The notes beneath the pieces were generated by a model. It did not search any database. It had not been told where the DNA came from and saw nothing but the letters and a program-made list of their open reading frames with translations. This document shows positions 47,692 through 57,960 of a stretch of DNA of 64,000 nt, in pieces; position 1 is the first letter of the stretch; each line of letters opens with the position of its first letter. Source of the DNA: Corylus avellana. Lineage: Eukaryota; Streptophyta; Magnoliopsida; Fagales; Betulaceae. The stretch covers positions 14,163,574-14,227,573 of the forward strand of contig NC_081543.1 in the NCBI RefSeq assembly GCF_901000735.1. The letters run 5' to 3'. Made by a program: the position numbers and the translations under genes.

Positions 47692-47759
47692 CTTTTATTC
47701 AATCACATACGCTTCGGTTAGATCTAAGTCGTGTCTGACGTATTCGATATAAATGACAT

Positions 47760-50251
47760 ATGATCCTGCAAATCGTGATCCACATTTCTGGTCAATAGGA
47801 GTGGCTCACACTCGTGGTAATTGACACATAAAGCTTAATGCCCTTCACCCTGACCAACGTCATATATGTTTCTAGGTTTGGTCCTTACTGCGCAAGCCCA
47901 ATCTGGGCACCTATCATCTTGTACGTAAATACCTGGTCAACTTGTAAAGTTAGCACATTCGGCTCATCAGTAAGTAGTAACTAGCTCTCCCGTGTGAACA
48001 AGGTTTTTGAAGTTGACAAGTATTATGTCATACTCATCCACCTTGTACCCCTTATTCCTCATGTTGTCTACCCAATCACACCTGAACATAACGTACTTAG
48101 TCATGTCGTAGTACTCAATCTCAAGTACTTCCGTTAACTTCTCGTAGTACATTTTGCCATAAAGAGTCGGCACACACACCCCGCTGTTCTAAGTCCTTTT
48201 TCTGACATCAGATGCAATAGTGCGAAACAGCTTGCCGTTCACCACATATCTATTATATCTCACTGCTGCCTCCTTCGGCCCTCTACAATGCATTATCAAT
48301 TTCTCATCAAGTTCCTTTCTGGATCGATCGTCCAATCAATCGACCTGTGAATATATTACGTACAATGGAAACGCACGGTTAGTTGATTTAGTTGATTTGA
48401 AAAACAGCATGCAAATATATTCCGACAATTACTTTTGTTANNNNNNNNNNNNNNNNNNNNNNNNNNNNNNNNNNNNNNNNNNNNNNNNNNNNNNNNNNNN
48501 NNNNNNNNNNNNNNNNNNNNNNNNNNNNNNNNNNNNNNNNAATTATCTTTCCAATACGGTAACCTAAAAAAAATACTTTTCTTCTTCCACACTACATTAG
48601 AAGTATTCGTCTTCTACTTCTTTCATTTTTCTTTCTCAACCTGCCTTGCCTGACTGGCGTTCTCATCCCCAAATACCATCCCTTCTAATTGGCTCATGAT
48701 TTCATATCCACTTAGCACATCAGGGGCACATTCTAGTTCCACGTTGCTGTCAAATGTTCTTTTGTTTCGCCTCCACGGATGATCCTTGGGCAAGTATCGC
48801 ATGTGCTCCATATAACACCATTTATGGCCATGTTTTAACCATTTCGACCTTGTCGAGTGCATACAGCAAGGACATGTCTTTTCACCCTTGGTAGACCATT
48901 CAGACAAATCTGCGTATGTTGGGAAGTCATTAATTGTCCACATCAACTGCGCTCGCATAACAAAATTATTTTTCTTTGAGACGTCATATGTGCGTACACC
49001 TACATTCAATAGTTCTTGTAACTCCTCAATTAAGGGTTGAAGGTAGACATCTATATCTATCCCAGGTGAACTTGGGCCCGGGATAATCAATGATAGTATG
49101 AAAGATGTCTGTTTCATGCACATCCAAGGAGGCAAGTTGTAGGACACAAGCATGACAGGCCAACTGCTGTGAGATGTACTCATATTCCCAAATAGATTAA
49201 ATTTATCCGAGGTTAGTCCGAGCCTTACATTCCTGCTGTCCGCTGAAAACTCGAGATGTACATTGTTGAATGACTTCCATGCTTCGCCATCAGCTGGATG
49301 CCTCAATACGTTGTCCTTAATGCGGCCTTCTGCATGCCACCTCATAAAGCGTGTAGTATGTTCTGACATAAACAACCTCTGTAGTCGTGCTATGAGTGGA
49401 AACCACCGTAACACATTCACCGGACATTTCTTCCCTAACGATATGGGTTGACCATCCTCATCTAAATTGATTGCATCCATCCATTTAGATTTTTCACATA
49501 CGGTACATGAATCCAACTCTTTATTGCTCTTCCAGAATAACATACAGTCATTACGGCACGCTGGAATCTTCTCATATCCGAGTCCCATGTTTCATAAAAA
49601 CTCTTTCGCCTCATATGTATTAACTGGCAGAATTTCATTATTCTCGGGTAGTAACTGATTGATGAACTCTAGGAAAGTAGAGAAAATCGAGTTACTAAGT
49701 CCACCAACGCACTTCAAGTTGTATAGGTGAACAGTTGCACTTAGTTTGCTATGTTTTGTCCCAGTATGAAGTGGTTTCTCCGTCTTTTTAAGAAGGTCAT
49801 AATACTTTAGTGCGTCACCTTCAGCGGCTTCTTCGTTCACAATTTCTTCACCCCCTTGCACCACGACCTGAGGCTCACAATTGTCTTCCCTGACTAATTC
49901 ATGCATGCTGAATAAATCACGCAACATTCCGTGCATGTCTCCACCTTGATTTGTGCTTGCACCCGCATCTGAGACCGGGCGATTGGAATTAGACCCGGTA
50001 TTAGGACCCTGTATATGCTTCTCACCGTGATAGTACCAAAGTATGTATTCCGGCATCATTCCTTTTACCCCTGTCAAGTGGTCGAATACAAAACCTGGCA
50101 GGTGGCGTCGGTTATTTCGACAAACCTTACAAGGGCAATAGATGAATCCATCAGGGGTTCTACAGTTACTAACTGCAATCTCCACAAACAATCTACACCC
50201 GTCTCTGTATTCCCTCGTACCCCTAGACTTTGTCATCCAACCCTTGTCCAT
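47760..50251 (-). pseudogene. CACTA TNP2-like transposase gene
   Basis: Order on the minus strand: transposase-associated domain (50251-49600, MDKGWMTKSRGTREYRDG, CRTPDGFIYCPCKVCRNNRR, WYYHGE); Transposase_21 domain (49588-48640, CRNDCMLFWKSNKELDSC, MRWHAEGR, DGEAWKSFN, RLGLTSDKFNLFGNMSTSHS, WPVMLVSYNLPPWMCMKQ, WTINDFPTYADLSEW, CPCCM); a 100-N gap; then a DUF4216-like part (about 48335-47967: LIMHCRGPKEAAVRYNRYVV, NGKLFRTIASDVRKRT-stop-NSGV, EYYDMTKYVMFRCDWVD). A frame break separates the first two parts (49591), and a TAG replaces glutamine before NSGV. Clearly inactive, but the catalytic-region text is well preserved. Confidence 0.88.
48441..48540. other. assembly gap (100 N) inside the TNP2-like gene
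   Basis: Exactly 100 N between the Transposase_21 and DUF4216-like parts. Confidence 0.99.
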
Positions 50252-50269
50252 TTTTCTCTACGTACATAA

Positions 50270-51829
50270 ATTAGGAATAAATATATAAGACTTAAAAAAT
50301 GTATACCTAATTTCAAGCACATGCATATATATAAACATAAACCTAAATATTTGAACAACATAAAAAATATAAACCTATATATTCTCATATAGGTTTAAAT
50401 TGTTTATGTCCAAATATATATACATATTCATGCGTATCTACATTCATCCGTACCAAAGGGTGTATTTATAACACTTATCTATTATAATTAATCTACGAAA
50501 ACCAATAATAAAAAAAAAAGACTCGATCCAAATTTAAGCATTTTGTTTGGTGGAGACCCTAAACAAATTAATTATAGCTAGGTTATTTTATAAGGTTGTT
50601 CTATTACATCTACCGAGCTAGGTTCGTTATGAGCACCCTAAATACAATAAATCTAGCTTAAATGTCGTTAAACTTTGGCATTAGTAGGTGATGACATGCA
50701 TGGGTCATACAACTCTTTTGTTTGGTTTATTTATTTATTTTTTATATGATATATATAAAGGTTAGTTGGAATTTTGAGTGTCTTGCAAATATGGTAAATG
50801 GTTTCGTAATATTTTTGGTTGGGATGTTTAATGGGTTATTGACACATTAGATTAATTTCTTTCATATTAATCACAATTTTAACAAAATTTCAACTCGTTT
50901 TTAGGTAATATTAATTTTAATGAGTTATATTTCAACTTGAAAAATCTAAGTTCCTCAAATTAACCAAAAGTTTAATCCGTTTTGTATGGTTTTTTTTGTT
51001 TGAAAAAATAATTTATGTGGGATAGAATTAAGTAAAAATCGAATTGAATATATTTAATAAAAATGTGTTTTAGGTTATGTGTTTAATTATGATTAAATTT
51101 GTTTAAAAAACTCAAAACAAAAGTGCGAAATAAAAAAATAGTCTAAACAACAAAGTCATGACTTTTTACTTATTCATTTGAAGTCTCTCTAAGTTTGACA
51201 AGGTTTGCACTTTTGCCAACTCTTTTTTCCGTTAAATCCATGTAATTCAGATTGAATCCTCGCGTTGTGTGAATTTATAACTTACAAATTAATAAGGGCT
51301 CAATGTACGTTTATGATGTTTAAAAAACTCATTAACTTTTAATATTAATTAAACAAAGTTTTAAATTAAATCTCTATAAATATTATATCACCATGTACTA
51401 CACTTCACTATTAGGTCAAATGATTGAAATGAATTATTAAAATTGACATAATGTTCTATAAATTTCTTACTAATAAGCCAACATTTTCAGTTAAACAAAC
51501 CAAAAAATAAAAAAGAGCCACATTTAAAAAGCTATTATATTTTGAAACAAAAACCTAGCTAGCATGAGAAACATCATTTTGCATGCATGTGCATATCCAA
51601 CGTACGATAAGTAATTAATAGATATTCCAAAACAAAAACAAAAAAAACACCTCAATTAAATGCTCACAAATACTCAATCCAGTGCATTAACGAAACATCA
51701 TGCGGATTCATGACAAAATAAAACATAAAATTGATAAAACAACACAATATATATTCTGCAATAAAACAATATATATAAAATAAAACTATATTTAGAGTTA
51801 TAAAATAAAACTATATATAAGAGATGGAG
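50270..51829 (-). other. CACTA internal 5' region, no gene
   Basis: AT-rich DNA upstream of the transposase on the minus strand. No domain; presumed promoter or intron. Confidence 0.5.
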
Positions 51830-52130
51830 GAGATTGGCGGAGCAGTTTCGGCCAAAGAATCGTCGGAGACGGCAATGGCGAAGTGGATGTGGCCGACGGA
51901 GATGGGGAGTGAGGTAGAGAGCTAGAGAGAGTACTCCTAACTGAGAGATAGAGCTGACAGAGAGAGAGCAAGAGATGAGGAAGAGTGAGGGAGAGTGATC
52001 TTTGCCGATCGGAGATGAGGGAGGAGAAGATCGAAAAGAAGAAAAAATGGCGTCCTTAGTGCTGAGGGATTTGGTTGCCTGGCGGGAGAGAAGAAAGAGC
52101 AATTAAGGGAGAAAGGGAAAAACAAAAAAA
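51830..52130 (-). promoter_or_regulatory. pyrimidine-rich leader of the CACTA element
   Basis: GC-richer, strongly purine-rich on the + strand (CT-rich on minus), the composition of a transcribed plant 5' leader. A 134-codon frame here (51698-52102) is Ser/Leu/Pro-rich low-complexity and probably not a protein. Candidate first exon of the element. Confidence 0.35.
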
Positions 52131-52241
52131 AAAAATGGAGGAGTGGGCGCGATGGGACATCCAGCAGGCGCTGGCCTTCCCAAGGCACCCTCCTGATGTG
52201 CCACAAGTGGCACGTCAGAACTCCCTTACGTGCCACCTGGC

Positions 52242-52284
<43 letters not shown>

Positions 52285-52394
52285 CAAAAAAAATAAAATA
52301 AAACAATGAAATGTAATAAACAATTTCTCGACGCAAGCCATATGTGGCACGCCGAGTTCTTCTTGATGTGCCACATATGGCACACATCAAAATT

Positions 52395-52430
<36 letters not shown>

Positions 52431-52929
52431 TATCATGTTTATTTTCTTAATACAAACTAATATAATGATAGATATGTGTACTAAATGATCAATGAACAAA
52501 TAACGTTGAATGAGCTGCAGGCTTATAGTTGCTGCATCTTTTGTTGAAGTACTCATATATATGTAAACTGCAAATATATACATGCATATATAGACATATG
52601 TAAACTTAAGATGAGAACATGACAAGGGAAAAAAAAAAATATTCAAAATTACAACATAAAAATAAACAAATGTAACTTGAATAAACAAATAGTATTAACA
52701 GTTGATAAGGTTGGTGTGAAGTGTGCAATCTTACCAACAACTGTTACATTCACTAAACAAAGATAGAAGTAAAAGATTCCCTCAAACACAAAACACTCAA
52801 ATCTTACAGAAAACAAAGAATTTTTTTTTTTCTTTGTTAAGTAGCAAGGGTTAAAGTATTTATATATGACGCACTTGTGAACTGCCGATCAACACGTAAA
52901 GTTGTCCTCTTTGGCAACTGCCCGGCACC
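52431..52929. other. no gene seen
   Basis: AT-rich, unshared sequence between the CACTA remnants and the M5 upstream blocks. The lost CACTA terminus should lie here or have been deleted. Confidence 0.45.
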
Positions 52930-53183
52930 AAAAATTGAGATGAAGGATCCAGGCCGTTCGTTTCCAATGAACGGTTTGAATAATGCAATCTAAACATTAA
53001 AATTAAAGAGAAAAAACAAAAAACAAAAAAAAAAAGAATCTTTCCCTTTTCTATGTCCGATACTAAACAAATATTACTTAAACAAATCACATCAATTATT
53101 ATCTAAACAAATATTACTTCAACAAGTCACATCAATTAATATAAAATAAATATAATAAATTAGTGTGAAGAGAAATATAAATA
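52930..53183 (+). repeat. mosaic of leader block and block C pieces upstream of M5
   Basis: 52948-53015 matches the leader block (GGCCGTTCGTTTCCAATGAA); 53060-53180 matches the inner part of block C (AAATATAATAAATTAG). The leader block here precedes an M gene, as block C precedes P3. Confidence 0.6.
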
Positions 53184-53341
53184 TGCTCCAGAAAGACGTT
53201 GGCATGTATTGGCGTGTGGACGGCGCTATAAAACCACGCGTTTCGAGTCTTTGGGACCCCACCCGTGCACCCACCCAACCACAATTCTCCACGAGTCCAC
53301 ATGCTTATAAATACAATACATGCCAACGTCTTTCTGGAGCA
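53184..53341. repeat. 28-bp perfect inverted repeat around the M5 promoter
   Basis: 53184-53211 (TGCTCCAGAAAGACGTTGGC...) is the exact reverse complement of 53314-53341, separated by 102 bp that contains two TATA-like boxes. The right arm is the conserved start-site region shared with M4; the left arm is an inverted extra copy found only here. Confidence 0.9.
53306..53313 (+). promoter_or_regulatory. TATA box of M5
   Basis: TATAAATA in the same position relative to GCCAACGTCTTTCTGGAGCA as in M4. A second TATAAAA lies 79 bp upstream (53227-53233). Confidence 0.65.
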
Positions 53342-53374
53342 CATACTTGTTTTCAGTAGATCAGCAGAGGAGAA

Positions 53375-53824
53375 ATGGAGAATATGCATCTGGTGGTAGA
53401 TTTGAGATATGTGGTTCCCCCACTAATCAATCTCGCCAAACCTTGGGCTCCAGATCATCCTGACTTGAATAACCAACTCTTCGTGATGGCATGTTTGTTT
53501 CTTGCCATAATTGCCACACTAGTCTTTCTCTTCACCTCCGTCAAGCTCCTTCTTACTCTCACTGTGGAGCGACTTCGCTTGAGACCAGGAGATTTCTCCG
53601 CTCCCCTCACTCTTTCATTGCTAGCCTCCATCTTTCTCTCATCATCACTTTTCTGGGATGTCTTTCCCATTCTCGTAATCTTATCACCTTGGTATGAAAT
53701 TGTTTTGGATCTGTTGAAGCGCTTTATCTTCTGGTTCGGTCAAACCCTCCGAGCCATTCCTGATCTTATCGTTATCTGCATCACCCAACGTCCTCATGCT
53801 GAACTTGAAGCAGCTCAAGCTTAA
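53375..53824 (+). CDS. M5: small multi-pass membrane protein, family unknown (type B)
   Basis: 149 residues, single exon, close to M4: MENMHLVVDLRYVVPPLINL, FVMACLFLAIIATLVFLF (about 36-53), RPGDFSAPLTLSLLASIF, SPWYEIVLDLLKRFIFWF, LRAIPDLIVICITQRPHAE, ending ELEAAQA. It is five residues shorter than M4 because the stop comes earlier (TAAGGG versus TATGGG). It is open throughout. The promoter region has the inverted repeat described separately. It stands 4.1 kb upstream of P5, as M1 stands upstream of P2. Function unknown. Confidence 0.75.
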   Translation: MENMHLVVDLRYVVPPLINLAKPWAPDHPDLNNQLFVMACLFLAIIATLVFLFTSVKLLLTLTVERLRLRPGDFSAPLTLSLLASIFLSSSLFWDVFPILVILSPWYEIVLDLLKRFIFWFGQTLRAIPDLIVICITQRPHAELEAAQA

Positions 53825-53839
53825 GGGAACAACGTATGA

Positions 53840-54960
53840 CCACTTCTTTCTTTTATAGAGCTTCATCGGCGCAGTCTTATATCATATGCTACGTAGTACG
53901 TACTATTGTATACTAAAAATGGATATATAGTGCAGCAACAAGAGAATGGGATATATATATTCATATCTAGTAATTATATTTATATAGAGCTTTGTTTCAG
54001 TCGTGCTTTTTTTGTTGTGCATTTTTTTAAAAAAAAAAAAATTAAGTAATGTAATTTAGTCTGAAAGTTTAACTTTTTTATTTATTTATTTATTTATTTT
54101 TATAAGTACGGCTTCTAACTAATTCTCACTATTACATCTTCAAATTGTATATATGGCTGTTGTATAAGCTTGTTTGAGGTTGTGTTAATGAACTTAAAAA
54201 GTGCTTTTACTACTTAACAAAAATATATCCATTTAATAAAAAACTTAAAATGTACTTTTTAAATTTTTTGCTCTTAAAAAGAAAAGCTTAAAACTGCGCG
54301 TTAAGAAAAGCTTCAAAATGAGATTTTTTCTAAAGACTAATAACATGTTTTTTTTTTTAAAAAAAAAAAATTCTATTTTCCAACACAATCTCAGGCGGTA
54401 AATAGTATTATTATTATTATTTCTTAATATGTAATGAAAGAGAAGGTTGTGTTACAATTATTGTATGTAATCGTTTTCACCCGCGTTATAGAAAATTATA
54501 CTTATGATTGATATGTGAAGATATTAATTTTTAATGATTTTGATCCCCGAATCATTCAAATTTTGAACTCTTATTAGTTATTGAAACCCCAATTCATCTC
54601 CCAGTAATCGGATTTATTTAAGTTTGTTAAGCATTAAAAAAGGAAAAAAAAAAAATTGAGCCATGGGATGATTATGAATAAATTGATAATTAAGTAGTTG
54701 CACATTTGAGCTACTACTTCGGTCAAAGTCCTCAAAATAGGAAAGCAACAAAAATTTCCCGTTTGATTTTGTAACAGACCAAGAATCCTCCAAAACAAAC
54801 AAACAAGGCAGATTCGCTTGAAAATATAGGCAATTTTTGCTTGGACTTGTTGTCTTGAGCTGTTGCAACAACGTTGTGATACCAAAATTGATGTGGTCTA
54901 GAAGCTATGAATATTTTGGGTCAGATGTATCACACGCCAATTTGATCGGCCTGAGCGAAT
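53840..54960 (+). repeat. M-gene 3' flank, copy 3
   Basis: Homologous to 30195-31320 and 35275-36300; the match continues to about 55460 against 31321-31840. Contains a TTTA microsatellite (about 54078-54100). Non-coding. Confidence 0.8.
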
Positions 54961-55373
54961 AGAAAAAAATAAAAAATAAAAAAATAATGGGCCTGAGCTG
55001 CACTTTTTGGGGGACGGGTCAAGATGACCTGATTAGGCCCTTTCATCTAACTAAGACCATCTATGGCCTAATTACTAATCAATCTCTCATAAACTCAATT
55101 GGGCCCAAAATTTTAAAAAACACAATTTTGTTCTAAAATTCTAGCTACATGGATCAAAACCTAAGAAACAACTTTTTGTTTTAAAAAATATATATATATA
55201 TTGCAACCGTTTTAGCGAAGCTTTCAAGAACACTCATTTTTTTTAAGAAAAAAACTTTTAGAAAATCAAATCTACAATTTTTCTTTCCACCAATTTCTCA
55301 AACAAACCAAAAATCCTTGTTCATAGAAAATTTTGGCCAGCTAGGGGAGAAATTCTCACTTGGCCGAAATTTC

Positions 55374-55374
<1 letters not shown>

Positions 55375-55408
<34 letters not shown>
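55375..55408. repeat. (TA)n microsatellite
   Basis: About 16 TA units. Confidence 0.9.
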
Positions 55409-55410
<2 letters not shown>

Positions 55411-55460
55411 CTCCTAGAAAATCAATAGATAAGATACGCATATTATTTATGATCCATATG

Positions 55461-57084
55461 CTATTATTTAAATAAATTTGGAAAATAAAACTTTTATGAC
55501 TTGAGGGTTTTTAAGTTATAATCTATTTCGCCCAAAGAGGAGCCTGCACATTTAAACCCAATATATTAAACTCTGACAATACATATTAGTTATTTTGGGT
55601 CATCTACATTGCACGTAAGTTACGTAACCTGTTTTCTCTTGAATTTAATAATAATTTTTACGGTGTCAAGTGAAAAGAGCAAGTAGTTTAGAGAGTTAAT
55701 TGTAACTTTTTTAAGTTTAGGGACACATTGTAACTAGTGAAACCCACACATAAGAACATAATAAAATCCTAAAACGTTTATCTGATGGATAAAAACTACA
55801 TATATATACCCTTGACTCTTAAAATTAAAGTAAAAGAAAATGGACTTTCATTACCTGCATCGAGGAAAGAGGGAGAGAGAGAGAGAGAGAGGCGATAGTA
55901 AGAAATTTGAAAAGAAATCGCAAATACCTTGCTAGAGCGCCTGAGATTTAACCACAATGAATAAATCTCTCTCTGAACAGGGGCAATGGGTCTGAGAACC
56001 AAGTCAAGCATTTCACAACTCTTAATTCTATGTTATTATGCTAAGGATGTTCCCAAGGTGAGAGTAATAGCGTCAGGACTAATTTGTAGTGTACAGTCAG
56101 CTGATTTATTATCCATGTCATTGGATACCTTAATCTAGCATATAGAGAGACAAAGCCTCCCCATCACGCATATTTTCACCATATTAGATAATTTGTTATC
56201 TGCTACAATGCAATTTATCTGTTAGCTGGTCTCACCCATTCCCCAAGCCTAACATAATCTTCTATAGCCTATTGATGCTTGTGTACCAACCTGTACATGT
56301 TGGTACATGTTTTTGTTTTTGTTTATTAAAAGCTTTCAATTTGTGCTCAGTTTTTGTTTATTATCCATGTCATCAATTTGTGCCCAATACCTTTATTCCC
56401 TTACATCTTCAACAGAGCAAAGAGCATGAGCAAATTATCCAATTATCCTTTACTAATGGTCAGCCAACTGTGATTTCTCAAATGAGGCAGAGTATTTTTT
56501 CGGTTTTTCCTATAATACTCGGCCACCCCTAGAGTCATGGGATGGCCCCAACAGACCCTTGGCTCATGTCTCAGGTGGGGTGGTCGGCCACCCATATATT
56601 TTTATTATATATATATATATTTTTTTTTTAAATTTTAAATGATATTTTATTATTTTTTTAATTAGTAGAACACGTGGTAGCTTTTAAATCTTTAGATGAG
56701 ATTTAATGGCTAAGATTTTTAAAAAAATTTAATGAACAATTTTTCAGCTATTGTTAGGATCCCGATACTTAATGCTTACATAAATTAATAAACACACATA
56801 TATATACATCTAATATCTTTACTTAAAAGATATATAAAAAGTGGAAATATAAATTAAACAGTGATTTTTCTTTTACACTTTAAATTTATTATTTTACCCA
56901 ACTCTTTATACATCATTATTTAGTTAGATAAGGTTATTTTTATCTTTTTGACATTTCTTTAAATTGTGAAACTATTAATTTGTCTTTTTAAAATTTAATG
57001 AATTTAAAAAATTGTTTGGATATTTTTATTTTTTATATTTAAATTACCATTTTCCGCCTTGGAGAATGTAAAGAGTCAAAACTT
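55461..57084. other. no gene seen
   Basis: AT-rich intergenic DNA. A GA run lies at about 55870-55890. At 56516-56600 a short GC-rich GGTGGTCGGCCACCC palindromic stretch recalls the foldback at 27045-27255. No credible frame. Confidence 0.5.
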
Positions 57085-57960
57085 TTTTAGAAAAATTTCT
57101 GGGTTGCTCCAAAAGGAGAGGAATTAGCGGAAAACCTGGATGTAAGTGATTGGGCTTGTGGTGTGGTAGGAACAACCTGGGCGTAAGGGAATTTTCGGTT
57201 CAGTTCGGGTGTGTGAGGCTCATTCCTTTGATGAAAAGGAGATTTTCTCTGTAAGACACATTCCCTTTGATGTTGCGGGCTTTTGAATTTGTTTCCTTTT
57301 ATATACTTTAATATGTTGTCTCTGCTACGTGTTTGATAAAATCCTTTTGAGCATGAAGTTTGCTGCTTTTGCAAATTGCTAGATTTTGATCATATTCTTG
57401 GTTCTATCCATTTGGGTTTGGTTGGAATTTCGGTTTAGTGTGAACTGCAAAAAGGCAACGGCAGAAAAATCATTACAACAAGAAACAAAGCTTTGATTCA
57501 ATTAAAGCTAAACATACGCAGAACGCTTGGAAACCTTTTTTAAGATATCTGCACAATAAAGGCACATGATTTAGTGTTATATCTCTTTCATAACACTTTG
57601 CAATAAAACCTTAGTCCTAGATATTAGTATCAGGATCCCCTTATATTCCTTTAGATCGATACAATGAATGTACCCTAAATTCTTTGCATGTTTAATGATG
57701 AACGAAGACCAACGCTCCCTCCTCCCCAGATCCTCTTCTCGCTTCGCAAGGTCCTCCATTACTGCTTTTGATTGTCAACTACTTATAAAAAAATGATTCT
57801 TGATTGTAAACTATACAATAATGGTATTCCTTTATTCTAAGTTGACTTTGACACGAATCAAACTTGAAACTTTATCAGTTAGTTAAGTATTTTGATGCTT
57901 AGTAGGAAAACGACTGATCTGGGTTGGGGTTTAATTTCGTTGTTGGTTTTAGTATTTCAG
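57085..57960 (+). repeat. 0.87-kb block shared with 5815-6681
   Basis: Almost identical to the DNA upstream of P2, up to the exon d acceptor. It starts abruptly at 57085, giving one boundary of the duplicated unit. A 60-codon minus-strand frame (57577-57759, MEDLAKREEDLGRRERW) is open here; in P2 the corresponding stretch has small differences. No gene is claimed. Confidence 0.8.

Larger units (their letters stand above)
43691..52430 (-). mobile_element. CACTA (En/Spm) DNA transposon, one end visible
   Basis: The left end CACTACAAAAAACTAATT at 43691 is a classic CACTA terminus. It is followed by clustered subterminal motifs TCTGACGTGTC in both orientations (43728-44035). Related motifs (GGCACGTCAGAA, GATGTGCCAC) recur at 52190-52390, near the opposite end. 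Inside are a TNPA-like and a TNP2-like gene on the minus strand. No matching GTAGTG terminus is found beyond 52430, so the right end is deleted or diverged. Inserted in the 3' flank of P4, after GTT. Confidence 0.85.

Noticed and set aside
51698..52383. Open frames in the CACTA leader
   Set aside because: Low-complexity Ser/Leu/Pro and TA-microsatellite translation (runs of Ile-Tyr); best seen as untranslated leader and repeat.
56086..56091. GTAGTG as the missing CACTA right end
   Set aside because: The neighbouring bases do not invert the left terminus, the following TAC is not the GTT expected for the target duplication, and M5 with its flanks lies in between.
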